64,000 bases of DNA from Streptomyces sp. NBC_01198 (lineage in GTDB: Bacteria; Actinomycetota; Actinomycetes; Streptomycetales; Streptomycetaceae): the NCBI RefSeq assembly GCF_036010485.1, contig NZ_CP108568.1, positions 5,666,501 to 5,730,500 of the forward strand, read 5' to 3'. This document shows positions 25,380 through 34,242 of this stretch, in pieces. The stretch's first letter is position 1. The number at the start of each line of letters is the position of its first letter. The notes beneath the pieces are model-generated. The model was not told where the DNA came from and made no database searches. It worked only from the letters and a program-made list of their open reading frames with translations. The translations under genes were made by a program, and so were the position numbers.

Positions 25380-26675
25380 ATGGACAGCGACGATCTGCGG
25401 CTGGGGCCCTACGAGCGGTACGGCCCCTACGGGGCGGCCGACATCGACCGCTACGTCCCCGAGCCGGACAAGAGGCCCGGGCGGACGGCCTTCCAGCGCG
25501 ACCGGGCGCGGGTGCTGCACTCCGCCGCGCTGCGCCGGCTGGCGGGCAAGACGCAGGTCGTCGACCCGGGTGTCAGCGACGCCGCCGTGCCCGACACCAG
25601 CCCGCGCACCCGGCTCACGCACTCCCTGGAATGCGCGCAGGTCGGCCGGGAACTGGGCGCGGCTCTCGGCTGCGACCCCGACCTGGTCGAGACCGCGTGC
25701 CTCGCGCACGACCTCGGGCATCCGCCCTTCGGGCACAACGGCGAGATGGTGCTGGCCGAATTCGCCGCGGACTGCGGGGGGTTCGAGGGCAACGCGCAGA
25801 GCCTGCGGCTGCTCACCAGGATCGAACCCAAGCGGTTCGCGGCCGGGAACGTCAGCGTCGGGCTCAACCTCACCCGGGCGGCGCTGGACGCCGCCACCAA
25901 ATACCCCTGGCCGCTGGGCGGCGGTCCCGGCGCGCCCGGCAGCCCGAAATTCGGCGTCTACGAGGACGACCTCCCGGTCTTCCGCTGGGCCCGGCAGGAC
26001 GCACCGGACGGCCGGCAGTGCTTCGAGGCGCAGGTCATGGACTGGGCCGACGACGTCGCCTACTCGGTGCACGACGTCGAGGACGGCCTGCAGGCCGGCC
26101 ACATCGACCCCCGGGCGCTCACCTCGGGCCCGGAGCGGGCCGAAGTCTTCGGCTGCGCCGCCGCCCGCTACGCCCCGGCCGGCGCGGCCTCCGAGGAACT
26201 GGCCGCGGCCCTCGACCGGCTGCTCGCCCAGCCGTGGTGGCCGGCCCACTACGACGGCACCGCCCTCGACCAGGCCCGCCTGAAGGACGCCGCCTCCCAG
26301 CTCATCGGCCGCTTCTGCCTCGCGGCCGAGGGCGCGACGCGCGAGCGGTACGGGACCGCGCGGCTCACCCGGTACGGGGCCGAGCTGGTGGTGCCGCGCG
26401 AGCAGCGGCTCGAATGCGCGGTCCTGAAAGCGGTCGCCGACTGCTACGTCATGCAGCGCGCCGCCCAGGCGCGGCGGCGCGCCGAGCAGCGGATCGTCAT
26501 CGCGGAACTCGCCGCCGCCCTGCTGGCGCTGGCCCCGGTGGGGCTCGACCCGCAGTTCGCGGCGATATTCGAGGCCGCGGCCGACGACCGGGCGCGCCGG
26601 CGCGCCATCGTGGACCAGATCGCGTCCCTCACGGACACGGCGGCGACAGCGCTCCACGCCCGCCTGTGCAGCTGA
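25380..26675 (+). CDS. dgt: Deoxyguanosinetriphosphate triphosphohydrolase-like protein
   Basis: Hydrolyses dNTPs to deoxynucleoside and triphosphate, balancing pools or limiting phage DNA. 431 residues, HD-domain fold: FQRDRARVLHSAALRRLAGK, then TRLTHSLECAQVG (metal His), LAHDLGHPPFGHNGE (the HD pair, about 115-130) and MDWADDVAYSVHDVEDG with the last metal Asp (about 220). Classified as the dGTPase type 2 subfamily. It sits upstream of dnaG, as in other Streptomyces as far as I recall. Confidence 0.94.
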   Translation: MDSDDLRLGPYERYGPYGAADIDRYVPEPDKRPGRTAFQRDRARVLHSAALRRLAGKTQVVDPGVSDAAVPDTSPRTRLTHSLECAQVGRELGAALGCDPDLVETACLAHDLGHPPFGHNGEMVLAEFAADCGGFEGNAQSLRLLTRIEPKRFAAGNVSVGLNLTRAALDAATKYPWPLGGGPGAPGSPKFGVYEDDLPVFRWARQDAPDGRQCFEAQVMDWADDVAYSVHDVEDGLQAGHIDPRALTSGPERAEVFGCAAARYAPAGAASEELAAALDRLLAQPWWPAHYDGTALDQARLKDAASQLIGRFCLAAEGATRERYGTARLTRYGAELVVPREQRLECAVLKAVADCYVMQRAAQARRRAEQRIVIAELAAALLALAPVGLDPQFAAIFEAAADDRARRRAIVDQIASLTDTAATALHARLCS

Positions 26676-26790
26676 TTCCGCTCCCCGCGGAGGCCCTGCC
26701 CGCGGGATCCGTGCGGCGCGGCGCCCTTCCCGCGGGCCCCGCCGTAGGGGACGCTCGCGTATAAGGAACGACCCCCTGGGGAGGCAAAAA

Positions 26791-28053
26791 GTGGTGGACG
26801 CACACCAGACCTTCGTGATCGTCGGAGCGGGACTCGCGGGCGCGAAGGCCGCGGAGACGTTGCGCTCCGAGGGTTTCACCGGCCGGGTGATACTGATCGG
26901 GGACGAGCGCGACCACCCCTACGAACGGCCACCCCTGTCCAAGGGGTATCTGACCGGCAGCGCGGAGCGCGAGTCCGCCTTCGTGCAGCAGCCCGGCTGG
27001 TACGCGGAGCACGACGTCGAACTGCACCTGGGCCAGCCCGTGGTGCACCTGGACAAGGCCACCCGCACGATCACCCTCGGCGACGGCACCACGCTGATCT
27101 ACGACAAGCTGCTGCTCGCGACCGGCTCGGAGCCGCGCCGGCTGGACATCCCCGGCACGGACCTGGCCGGTGTGCACCACCTGCGGCGCCTCGCGCACTC
27201 CGACCGGCTGAAGAACGTGCTGACCAGCCTCGGCCGGGACAACGGCCACCTGGTGATCGCCGGGGCGGGCTGGATCGGCCTGGAGGTGGCCGCCGCGGCC
27301 CGCGGTTACGGCGCCGAGGTGACCGTCGTGGCGAAGGACCCGACGCCGCTGTACCGGGTGCTCGGGCCGGAGCTCGGCTCCGTCTTCGCCGACCTGCACG
27401 TCGAGCACGGCGTCCGCTTCCACTTCGGTGCCCGGCTGACCGAGATCATCGGGCAGGACGGCATGGTCCTTGCCGCCCTCACCGACGACGGCCAGGAGCA
27501 CCCGGCGCACGACGTGCTCGCCGCGATCGGCGCCGCCCCGCGGACCGCGCTCGCGGAGATCGCGGGCCTGGCGATGGCCACCAGGGAGGAGGGCGGCGGC
27601 GTCGCGGTGGACGCGTCGCTGCGCACCTCCGACCCGGACATCTACGCGGCCGGCGACCTCGCCAACGCCGAGCACCCGCTGCTGGGCGGGCGGCTGCGGG
27701 TCGAGCACTGGGCGACGGCGCTGAACGGCGGTCCCGCCGCCGCCCGGGCCATGCTGGGCCGCCCGGTGTCCTACGACCGGATCCCGTACTTCTTCTCCGA
27801 CCAGTACGACCTGGGCATGGAGTATTCCGGACACGCGGTCCCCGGCTCGTACGACCAGGTGGTGTGCCGCGGTGACGTCGGCAAGCGGCAGTTCATCGCC
27901 TTCTGGCTGCGCGACGGCCGGGTGCTCGCGGGGATGAACGTCAACATCTGGGACGTGACCGAGCAGATCCAGCAGCTGATCCGCTCCGGGCGGCAGGTCG
28001 ACCCCGACGCCCTGTCGGACCCGGCGGTCCAGCTAACCTCGTTCCTGGACTGA
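26791..28053 (+). CDS. FAD-dependent NAD(P)H oxidoreductase, ferredoxin reductase type
   Basis: 420 residues. FVIVGAGLAGAKAAETLRSE is the FAD Rossmann motif, PYERPPLSKGYL and LLLATGSEPRRL follow, GHLVIAGAGWIGLEVAAAAR is the NAD(P)H-binding motif, and DIYAAGDLAN binds the FAD. The C-terminal reductase domain (about 320-410) has FFSDQYDLGMEYSG. Such proteins pass electrons to a ferredoxin, usually for a cytochrome P450 or dioxygenase, but none is adjacent. Two GTG codons in a row (26791, 26794) are preceded by GGAGG. Confidence 0.92.
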   Translation: MVDAHQTFVIVGAGLAGAKAAETLRSEGFTGRVILIGDERDHPYERPPLSKGYLTGSAERESAFVQQPGWYAEHDVELHLGQPVVHLDKATRTITLGDGTTLIYDKLLLATGSEPRRLDIPGTDLAGVHHLRRLAHSDRLKNVLTSLGRDNGHLVIAGAGWIGLEVAAAARGYGAEVTVVAKDPTPLYRVLGPELGSVFADLHVEHGVRFHFGARLTEIIGQDGMVLAALTDDGQEHPAHDVLAAIGAAPRTALAEIAGLAMATREEGGGVAVDASLRTSDPDIYAAGDLANAEHPLLGGRLRVEHWATALNGGPAAARAMLGRPVSYDRIPYFFSDQYDLGMEYSGHAVPGSYDQVVCRGDVGKRQFIAFWLRDGRVLAGMNVNIWDVTEQIQQLIRSGRQVDPDALSDPAVQLTSFLD

Positions 28054-28071
28054 CCAGGAAGGACCTCCGCC

Positions 28072-28527
28072 ATGCCCGTTCCGCGCACCGCCGTCGTACC
28101 CGTCGAGGAGATCTTCGCCCTGCGGTGGGCGGTGCTGCGGACCGGCCTGCCTCGCGAGACGGCCGTCTACCCGGAGGACGCCCGGCCGGACGTCTTCCAC
28201 ATCGCCGCCTACGACGAGGCCGGCGCGGTCAAGGGCTGCGCCACCTTCTTCCCCGATCTCCTCCCCGGCGAGGCGGCACTCGCGTACCGCTTCCGCGGCA
28301 TGGGCAGCGCGCCCGAGATACGCGGCAGGGGCTTCGGCGCCGCCGCGCTGCTCGCGGGCCTGCGCGAGTGCGCGGCCCGCGGCGCGGGCCTGGCGTGGTG
28401 CAACGGCCGCGTCGCGGCCGCCGGCTTCTACGAGCGGCTGGGCTTCACCTCCGTCGGCGAGGAGTTCGTCATCGAGCCGAGCGGTCCGCACTACGTCTTC
28501 GTGACCAAGGACCTCGACCGCCGCTGA
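28072..28527 (+). CDS. GNAT family N-acetyltransferase
   Basis: 151 residues. GNAT core with FRGMGSAPEIRGRGFGAAAL, whose RGRGFG segment is the acetyl-CoA pyrophosphate loop (about 85-92), and the terminal AAAGFYERLGFTSVGEEF strand-helix. The ATG has AGGAAGG 8 nt upstream and lies 18 nt after the oxidoreductase stop, so the two are likely co-transcribed. Acceptor unknown. Confidence 0.9.
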   Translation: MPVPRTAVVPVEEIFALRWAVLRTGLPRETAVYPEDARPDVFHIAAYDEAGAVKGCATFFPDLLPGEAALAYRFRGMGSAPEIRGRGFGAAALLAGLRECAARGAGLAWCNGRVAAAGFYERLGFTSVGEEFVIEPSGPHYVFVTKDLDRR

Positions 28528-28623
28528 GTGCGGGACTCCGTGCGCACCTGCTTCGCCTGAGGGGATTCCGGCATCCGGCCCATGGTGGGACACTCCGGAT
28601 ACGTCACTCAGGGGGAGGGCACC

Positions 28624-29814
28624 ATGACCACACCCGCGTCCGACGCGCGTCTGCGCAAGACCGCCGAGGAATCCGTACAGCGGTGGCTCGACGAGACGGA
28701 GCGAGCCGTGCGCGGCGTAGGGGCCGACGCCGAGGCCCTGCGCAAACAGCTGACGGGCGTCACGACGGCGCAGCGGCGCGCCTGGTGGGCGCAGCGGGTG
28801 CAGGAAGACGCACGCGAGAGCGGTGAGCGCCTCCTGCACGACGTGATCCGCCCCCGGCGTGCCGAACTCGCCGACCAGGTGTTCGTGCTGCTGCAGCAGA
28901 AGGATCCACGCCCGACCGAGCAGGAACTGGGCCAGCCGACCGAGGACGCCCGGCGCATGCTCGCCGGCCTCGCACCGGCGACCGCCGCGGGGGGCGAGAT
29001 CCTCGCCCGAGTCCAGGCCGCGTCGGACGCCGTCGCCGAACTGATCGGCCGAGTGCCGACGCTGGACGCACTGCGCACCGGCAAGACCGCCGAACTGGCC
29101 CTGGCGCGACAACCGTTGGTAGCGCCGTTCGCGCACGTCGACCAGGTCGTGGCCGCCGCCGCGCAGCTGCCACAGCCGCAGTGTCCGCAGATGGTGATCG
29201 CGGACGAGGTCGCCGCCTGTACCGCCGTGCGCGGCGCGGTGCCCGACGAGCGGCGCTTCCCCGATGACTCGGACCGCTCCCTGCGGCAGGCGATGGACGA
29301 CGCCGTGCACCGCGGGGCCGGCCTGACACTGGAGGAGCAGCGCCAAGCGATCGTCGGGCCCTTCGACACCGCCCTGGCGGCGACGGCGAAGTCGATCGGG
29401 GAGATCACCGTGCGGGTGCAGGCGCTCGACGCGGCCTTCGGCGCCTACACCGCGCGGGTCTCCAGCGCTCACGGCACCGACGACCCCCGGACCGTCAAAG
29501 AACTGGTGGACTTCTACGGGACGGAGATCCTGGCGACGCTGTGCGCGCTGCCCGTCGAGGACGCCCAGAAAGCACTGATGTGGCTCACCGACAGGCAGCA
29601 GTCCGAGGCGATGTCCGATTTCCAGTGGCGCTGGCCCGCGGACACGCCACAGCGCACACTGCGCTGGGCATTCAGCATGTTGGCTGACTACGTTCCGTAC
29701 AGCCCGGACCAGCCGGACCTGGATGTCATGGAACAGCTGAAAGCGATGACCGCGCACCTGTCCTCGTACATCAGGGACATGCCCGGCCCGGACAGCGAAC
29801 GCGGAGAGCGGTAG
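28624..29814 (+). CDS. Unrecognised helical protein
   Basis: 396 residues with no family I recognise. Predicted from composition: soluble, almost wholly alpha-helical, with long amphipathic stretches (about 10-75, 130-160, 230-290) that could form coiled coils. No signal peptide, membrane segment, nucleotide-binding loop or metal cluster. The ATG has GGGGGAGGG 4 nt upstream. Codon third positions are less extreme in G/C than in dnaG and ppdK, which may indicate acquisition. It stands alone between the GNAT gene and dnaG. Confidence 0.7.
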   Translation: MTTPASDARLRKTAEESVQRWLDETERAVRGVGADAEALRKQLTGVTTAQRRAWWAQRVQEDARESGERLLHDVIRPRRAELADQVFVLLQQKDPRPTEQELGQPTEDARRMLAGLAPATAAGGEILARVQAASDAVAELIGRVPTLDALRTGKTAELALARQPLVAPFAHVDQVVAAAAQLPQPQCPQMVIADEVAACTAVRGAVPDERRFPDDSDRSLRQAMDDAVHRGAGLTLEEQRQAIVGPFDTALAATAKSIGEITVRVQALDAAFGAYTARVSSAHGTDDPRTVKELVDFYGTEILATLCALPVEDAQKALMWLTDRQQSEAMSDFQWRWPADTPQRTLRWAFSMLADYVPYSPDQPDLDVMEQLKAMTAHLSSYIRDMPGPDSERGER

Positions 29815-29949
29815 CGCGTGCCCCTGGAGCACGTTCTCCTGCCGCCCTCGCAGCGTCCCGTGGGCGGGTTTCCGGGCAGCCGGCGCTCCGATGGAATCCG
29901 CGCGTACCCCGCTACGAGCAGGGCGGCGCGACCTGTCCGAACCGAGCCG

Positions 29950-29955
29950 TAGACT
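29950..29955 (+). promoter_or_regulatory. -10 box of dnaG, probably leaderless transcript
   Basis: TAGACT ends 6 nt before the GTG start of dnaG and no ribosome binding site is present. No clear -35 hexamer is visible. Confidence 0.45.
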
Positions 29956-29961
29956 TCACGC

Positions 29962-31905
29962 GTGGCAGGCCGGATCAGGGACGACGACGTGAAGGCGGTA
30001 CGTGACGCCGTCCCGATCGACGCCGTCGTCTCCGAATACCTCCAGCTCAAGAACGCCGGCGGCGGCAATCTCAAGGGCCTGTGCCCCTTCCACGACGAGA
30101 AGTCGCCGTCCTTCCAGGTCAGCCCGTCCAAGGGCCTCTTCCACTGCTTCGGCTGCGGCGAGGGCGGCGACACGCTGGCCTTCGTGATGAAGCTCGACCA
30201 CCTGTCCTTCACCGAGGCCGTCGAGCGGCTGGCCGGCCAGGCCGGCATCACCCTGCGGTACGAGGAGGGCGGGCACGTGCCCGGCCGCCAGCAGGGCGAG
30301 CGCATCCGGCTGGTCGAGGCGCACCGGGCGGCGGCCGCCTTCTTCGTCGAGCAACTGGGCTCCGCCGAGGCCGAGATCGGGCGGAAGTTCCTCGCCGAGC
30401 GGGGCTTCGACCAGGCCGCGGCGGAGCATTTCGGGGTCGGCTACTCGCCCGCGGGATGGGACCACCTGGTGCGGTTCCTGCGCGGGAAGGGCTTCTCGGA
30501 CAAGGAGATGATCACCGCTGGGCTCGCGCTGGAGAGCCGCCGCGGCGGTGCGATCGACCGCTTCCGCGGCCGGCTGATCTGGCCGATCAGGGACATCACC
30601 GGCGAGGTGATCGGCTTCGGCGCCCGCAAGCTGCGCGAGGACGACCAGGGGCCGAAGTATCTGAACACCTCGGAGACCCCGCTCTACCGCAAGTCCCAGG
30701 TCCTCTACGGCATCGACCTGGCCAAGAAGGAGATCGCCAGGACCGGCCGGGCGGTGGTCGTGGAGGGCTACACCGACGTGATGGCCTGCCATCTGGCCGG
30801 GGTCACCACGGCGATCGCGACCTGCGGCACCTCCTTCGGCGGCGACCACATCAAGATCCTGCGCCGCCTGCTGATGGACAACGCGGCCTCCGAGGTGGTC
30901 TTCACCTTCGACGGCGACGAGGCAGGACAGAAGGCCGCACTGCGGGCGTTCGAGGACGACCAGAAGTTCGCGGCGGAGACGTCGATCGCGGTCACCCCCG
31001 GCGGCATGGACCCGTGCGACCTGCGGCTCGCCGAGGGCGACGCGGCGGTGCAGCGGCTGATCGACGGGCGGACCCCGCTGTTCGCCTTCGCGCTGCGCTC
31101 GATCGTGTCGCGCTACAACCTCGACACCGACGAGGGCCGGGTCGCGGCGGTGGACGCCGCCGTCCCGGTGGTCGCGGCGATCAAGAACCAGGCGCTGCGA
31201 GACCGTTACGCGATCCGGCTGGTCGGTATGGCGGGCATCGGCAGCCAGGCCGAGGAGCAGTCGATGATCCGCCGGGTGCGCGCGATGGCCCGCGCCCGCG
31301 CGGCCGGCGGCGGCAGCACCACCGGCCGCCCCGACTACGCCAGGCGCCAGGACCCCAGGTCCGACCCCCGGGCGGAGCGCCGCCCGGCCGCCGCCCCCGG
31401 GCAGAACGCGCCGCCCGGGCCGCGCCTGGACCTGCGCAGCCCCGCCCACCGGGTGGAACGCGAGCTGCTGAAACTGGCGTTGCAGTATCCGGCCCTGGTC
31501 TCGCCGGCCTTCGACGCCTACGGCGAGGACGAGTTCACCGGCCCGCCCTACGCGCAGGTGCGCCGGGTGATCGCCGAGGTCGGCGGGGTGGAGCAGGCGG
31601 ACGCCGAATTCCTGGTCCGGGTGCGCGAGGCCGCCCCCGACGACAGCGTGCGGATGATGGTGACCGAGCTGGCGGTCGAGCCGGTCATGCACAAGGCCCC
31701 GGAGTTCTACGCGGGCGAGGTGCTGGTCCGGGTGCGGATGCTGGCCGTCGAGCGCCGGGTCGCCCAGGTGCACGCCACGCAGGCCAGGCTGAACGCCCAG
31801 GGCGTCCGGCCGGACGCGCCCGAGCTGACCGCGGTCAACAGCGAGCTGTGGGCGCTCCAGCAGTACGGCCAGCGGCTGCGCGAGCAGGGCGCCGCGGCGC
31901 TCTGA
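29962..31905 (+). CDS. dnaG: DNA primase
   Basis: Makes RNA primers at the replication fork together with the replicative helicase. 647 residues: N-terminal CHC2 zinc finger (CPFHDEKSPSF...FHCFGCG, about 40-66), RNA polymerase/TOPRIM core (about 125-380, with VVVEGYTDVMA and FTFDGDEAGQ holding the metal acidic residues), a low-complexity Arg/Pro/Ala linker (about 445-490), and a C-terminal helicase-binding domain (about 495-645). The GTG start is fixed by family alignment and the promoter spacing. Confidence 0.97.
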   Translation: MAGRIRDDDVKAVRDAVPIDAVVSEYLQLKNAGGGNLKGLCPFHDEKSPSFQVSPSKGLFHCFGCGEGGDTLAFVMKLDHLSFTEAVERLAGQAGITLRYEEGGHVPGRQQGERIRLVEAHRAAAAFFVEQLGSAEAEIGRKFLAERGFDQAAAEHFGVGYSPAGWDHLVRFLRGKGFSDKEMITAGLALESRRGGAIDRFRGRLIWPIRDITGEVIGFGARKLREDDQGPKYLNTSETPLYRKSQVLYGIDLAKKEIARTGRAVVVEGYTDVMACHLAGVTTAIATCGTSFGGDHIKILRRLLMDNAASEVVFTFDGDEAGQKAALRAFEDDQKFAAETSIAVTPGGMDPCDLRLAEGDAAVQRLIDGRTPLFAFALRSIVSRYNLDTDEGRVAAVDAAVPVVAAIKNQALRDRYAIRLVGMAGIGSQAEEQSMIRRVRAMARARAAGGGSTTGRPDYARRQDPRSDPRAERRPAAAPGQNAPPGPRLDLRSPAHRVERELLKLALQYPALVSPAFDAYGEDEFTGPPYAQVRRVIAEVGGVEQADAEFLVRVREAAPDDSVRMMVTELAVEPVMHKAPEFYAGEVLVRVRMLAVERRVAQVHATQARLNAQGVRPDAPELTAVNSELWALQQYGQRLREQGAAAL

Positions 31906-32127
31906 GCTCGGCCCACGCCCGTACGCGCCCCGGCGGCACCCGGGGGAGAGCGTGTCGGAGCGAACGCGAAGCGTAACGGAAAACGAAAAACCAGCCGCAC
32001 GACCCTCGTGGCATTGGCCTTGTGTGGGCCACACTGGGTGACGGCCCAGAGCCCGCCTCGGCGCCTTCCGAGCCTTCTCCGAGCCCTTCCAGAGCCCAAA
32101 GTCGCGCTCACCGCGGAGGTCGCTTCC

Positions 32128-33423
32128 GTGCAGACGCAAACCCAAAAGCAGGCGCAGATCCCCACAGCGGGCCCGGTCCCGGACCCGGTGCCGCTACCGG
32201 CTCCGGTTCCGATTCCGCTACCGGTTCAGGTGCCGCTGCCGGTGCCTTCCGGGCGGCCGGTCCTCGCGCCCGTCGCGCTGGGCACTGAACCGGCAGGTCA
32301 CGCACGGGTGCCCGAGCAGCGGGCCGAATCCGAACCCCCGCTCGGCGGCGACCACGACGGCTCCGATGACGCGACGCCCCTTGACCGGGCGCTCTTCGAC
32401 CAGGCGGGGGAATCGGTGGCCGATCCGTTGGTGGACCCGGCGGCGGACGCCGTCGTCGGCGCGGTGGTGATCGACCTGCCCGTCGGGCGCCGGCCGCGGG
32501 CCGAACCGACCGGCCCCTCCGCCGACCTCTTCCGGCAGTATCTGCGCGAGATCGGCCGTATCCCGCTGCTCACCGCACAGGACGAGGTGGACCTGGCCCG
32601 GCAGGTCGAGGCCGGCCTTTTCGCCGAAGAGAAGCTGACCGCCTTCCCCGACCTCGACTCGCAGCTCGCGGTCGACCTGGACTGCATCGTCGTGCAGGGC
32701 CGGATGGCCAAACGGCGGCTGATCGAGGCGAATCTGCGGCTCGTGGTGTCGGTGGCGAAACGTTACATCGGACGCGGCCTCACCATGCTCGACCTGGTCC
32801 AGGAGGGCAACCTCGGGCTGATCAGGGCGGTCGAGAAGTTCGACTACGCCCGCGGCTACAAGTTCTCCACCTACGCCACCTGGTGGATCCGCCAGGCCAT
32901 GTCCCGCGCGCTGGCCGACCAGGCCAGGACGATCCGGGTCCCGGTGCACGTCGTCGAGCTGATCAACCGCGTCGTCCGCGTCCAGCGCCGCCTGCTCCAG
33001 GAACGCGGCTACGAGCCCAACGCCGAGGAGGTCGCCGCCCAGCTCGACATCACGCCGGAGCGGGTCGGCGAGGTCCTGCGCCTGGCCCAGGAACCCGTCT
33101 CGCTGCACGCCCCGGTGGGCGAGGAGGACGACGTCTCCCTCGGCGACCTCATCGAGGACGGCGACGCCGCCTCCCCCGTCGAGTCCGCCGCCTTCATGCT
33201 GCTGCGCGAACACCTCGAAGCGGTCCTGTCGACCCTCGGCGAACGCGAACGCAAGGTCGTCCAGCTCCGCTACGGCCTCGCCGACGGCCGCCCCCGCACC
33301 CTGGAGGAGATCGGCCGCCTCTTCGGCGTCACCCGCGAACGCATCCGCCAGATCGAGTCCAAGACCCTGAACAAGCTCCGCGACCACACCTTCGCCGACC
33401 AGCTCCGCGGATACCTGGAGTAG
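32128..33423 (+). CDS. hrdA: Sigma-70 family factor, HrdA-like
   Basis: 431 residues. Region 1.2 (DLFRQYLREIGRIPLLTAQD, near 133), region 2 with RLIEANLRLVVSVAKRYIGR and FSTYATWWIRQAMSRALADQ, region 3 (VQRRLLQERGYEPNAEEVAA) and region 4 with GVTRERIRQIESKTLNKLR. That is the HrdB-family architecture, shorter than HrdB. Position right after dnaG agrees with hrdA of S. coelicolor as I remember it, so HrdA is likelier than HrdD. The first 65 residues are an unusual Pro-Val-rich alternating run. The GTG at 32128 is chosen because GGAGG lies 8 nt upstream. Confidence 0.85.
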   Translation: MQTQTQKQAQIPTAGPVPDPVPLPAPVPIPLPVQVPLPVPSGRPVLAPVALGTEPAGHARVPEQRAESEPPLGGDHDGSDDATPLDRALFDQAGESVADPLVDPAADAVVGAVVIDLPVGRRPRAEPTGPSADLFRQYLREIGRIPLLTAQDEVDLARQVEAGLFAEEKLTAFPDLDSQLAVDLDCIVVQGRMAKRRLIEANLRLVVSVAKRYIGRGLTMLDLVQEGNLGLIRAVEKFDYARGYKFSTYATWWIRQAMSRALADQARTIRVPVHVVELINRVVRVQRRLLQERGYEPNAEEVAAQLDITPERVGEVLRLAQEPVSLHAPVGEEDDVSLGDLIEDGDAASPVESAAFMLLREHLEAVLSTLGERERKVVQLRYGLADGRPRTLEEIGRLFGVTRERIRQIESKTLNKLRDHTFADQLRGYLE

Positions 33424-33472
33424 CGCAAGAGGGGCTGACGCCGCTCGGGCGCGGGGGCAACCATCGTCCGGT

Positions 33473-33498
33473 GCGCCTGCGTCCGAGAGGGCAGGCGC
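33473..33498 (+). terminator. Hairpin after the sigma factor gene
   Basis: GCGCCTGC (33473-33480) and GCAGGCGC (33491-33498) form a perfect 8-bp stem with a 10-nt loop, 50 nt after the stop. No T-tract follows. Confidence 0.4.
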
Positions 33499-33534
33499 CT
33501 CCTCGCCGGGAGGCCGAGTGGAGGGAACGCGGCC

Positions 33535-33906
33535 ATGGGCAGCGTACGGATCCGCAGTTTCGACGGCAGCGTCCTGGTCCCGGCTGAGGGGATCACCTCG
33601 CTCGACGCGGTGGGCACGGCACTGGTGGCGCAGGTCCCGGCTCTCGGCGGTCCGGTCGTGCTCGCCGAGGGCACGCCCGAGGAGATGTCCGTCGCGGCGA
33701 GCTCGCTGATGCCCGGCATAGCCGACCTCGGCGAGGGCGACTGGACGCTGCGCGCGGCCCGGTCGGCGACGGGCATCGTCTGGCAGGGGACCGGTGTCAT
33801 GCCCGGCGACGAGGTGCCCACCGGGACCGGTGACGCCGGCGGGGGGTCGGCAGGTGCGGCCTGGACGGCGATGGGCTCGACCCTGCGCTTCAGCAAGAAG
33901 GCCTGA
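33535..33906 (+). CDS. Small unrecognised protein next to a broken STAND gene
   Basis: 123 residues. GGAGGGAACGCGGCC precedes the ATG. An N-terminal beta-rich part (VRIRSFDGSVLVPAEG) is followed by an acidic segment, a Gly-rich stretch (about 100-108) and a basic end (FSKKA). Size, position and general make-up recall small effector-associated proteins found beside actinobacterial STAND ATPases (the Trypco/EACC type), but I cannot match it to a named family. Confidence 0.6.
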   Translation: MGSVRIRSFDGSVLVPAEGITSLDAVGTALVAQVPALGGPVVLAEGTPEEMSVAASSLMPGIADLGEGDWTLRAARSATGIVWQGTGVMPGDEVPTGTGDAGGGSAGAAWTAMGSTLRFSKKA

Positions 33907-33983
33907 CGGCGTATCGGGGTGATGCGGCCTGAAGCGGATTCCCCTGTTCTGGTCCTGCCGGGCCCCTAGGCTGTTCCTGGGGA

Positions 33984-34242
33984 GTGACGGTGTGGCAGGG
34001 GGTGGGGTATCTGCCCGGGTCGGCGTCGGGCGTCTTCGTCGGCCGGGGTGATGAGTTGGAACGGCTCCGGGCGCTGCTGGCGCAGGGCGACGAGACGGCG
34101 GCGGTCGTCCAGCCGGCGGGCGGCACCTACGCGATCCACGGGCTGGGCGGCATCGGGAACTCTGCTCAGCCGGGCCAACCTCGCCGACGCCCGCCAGACC
34201 CTGCTGGCCCAGCAGGAGGAGCAGGCGTCCCCACCCCCCTAA
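33984..34242 (+). pseudogene. Internally deleted NB-ARC/TPR (STAND) ATPase gene
   Basis: The first frame begins at 33984 with a GTG start and reads SGVFVGRGDELERLRALLAQ and later IHGLGGIGNS. This is the standard start of an NB-ARC domain (the VGR motif, then the P-loop HGLGGIGKS), but the P-loop lysine is Asn and the frame leaves homology at about 34160. In another frame the sequence continues LLSRANLADARQTLLAQQEE and stops at 34242, like the last repeat of a TPR protein. The whole ATPase core and TPR array (normally 600-900 residues) are missing, so the gene cannot work. Confidence 0.7.

Noticed and set aside
28582..28623. Earlier start for the helical protein upstream of dnaG
   Set aside because: The ATG at 28624 has an excellent ribosome binding site, while the upstream part overlaps that site.
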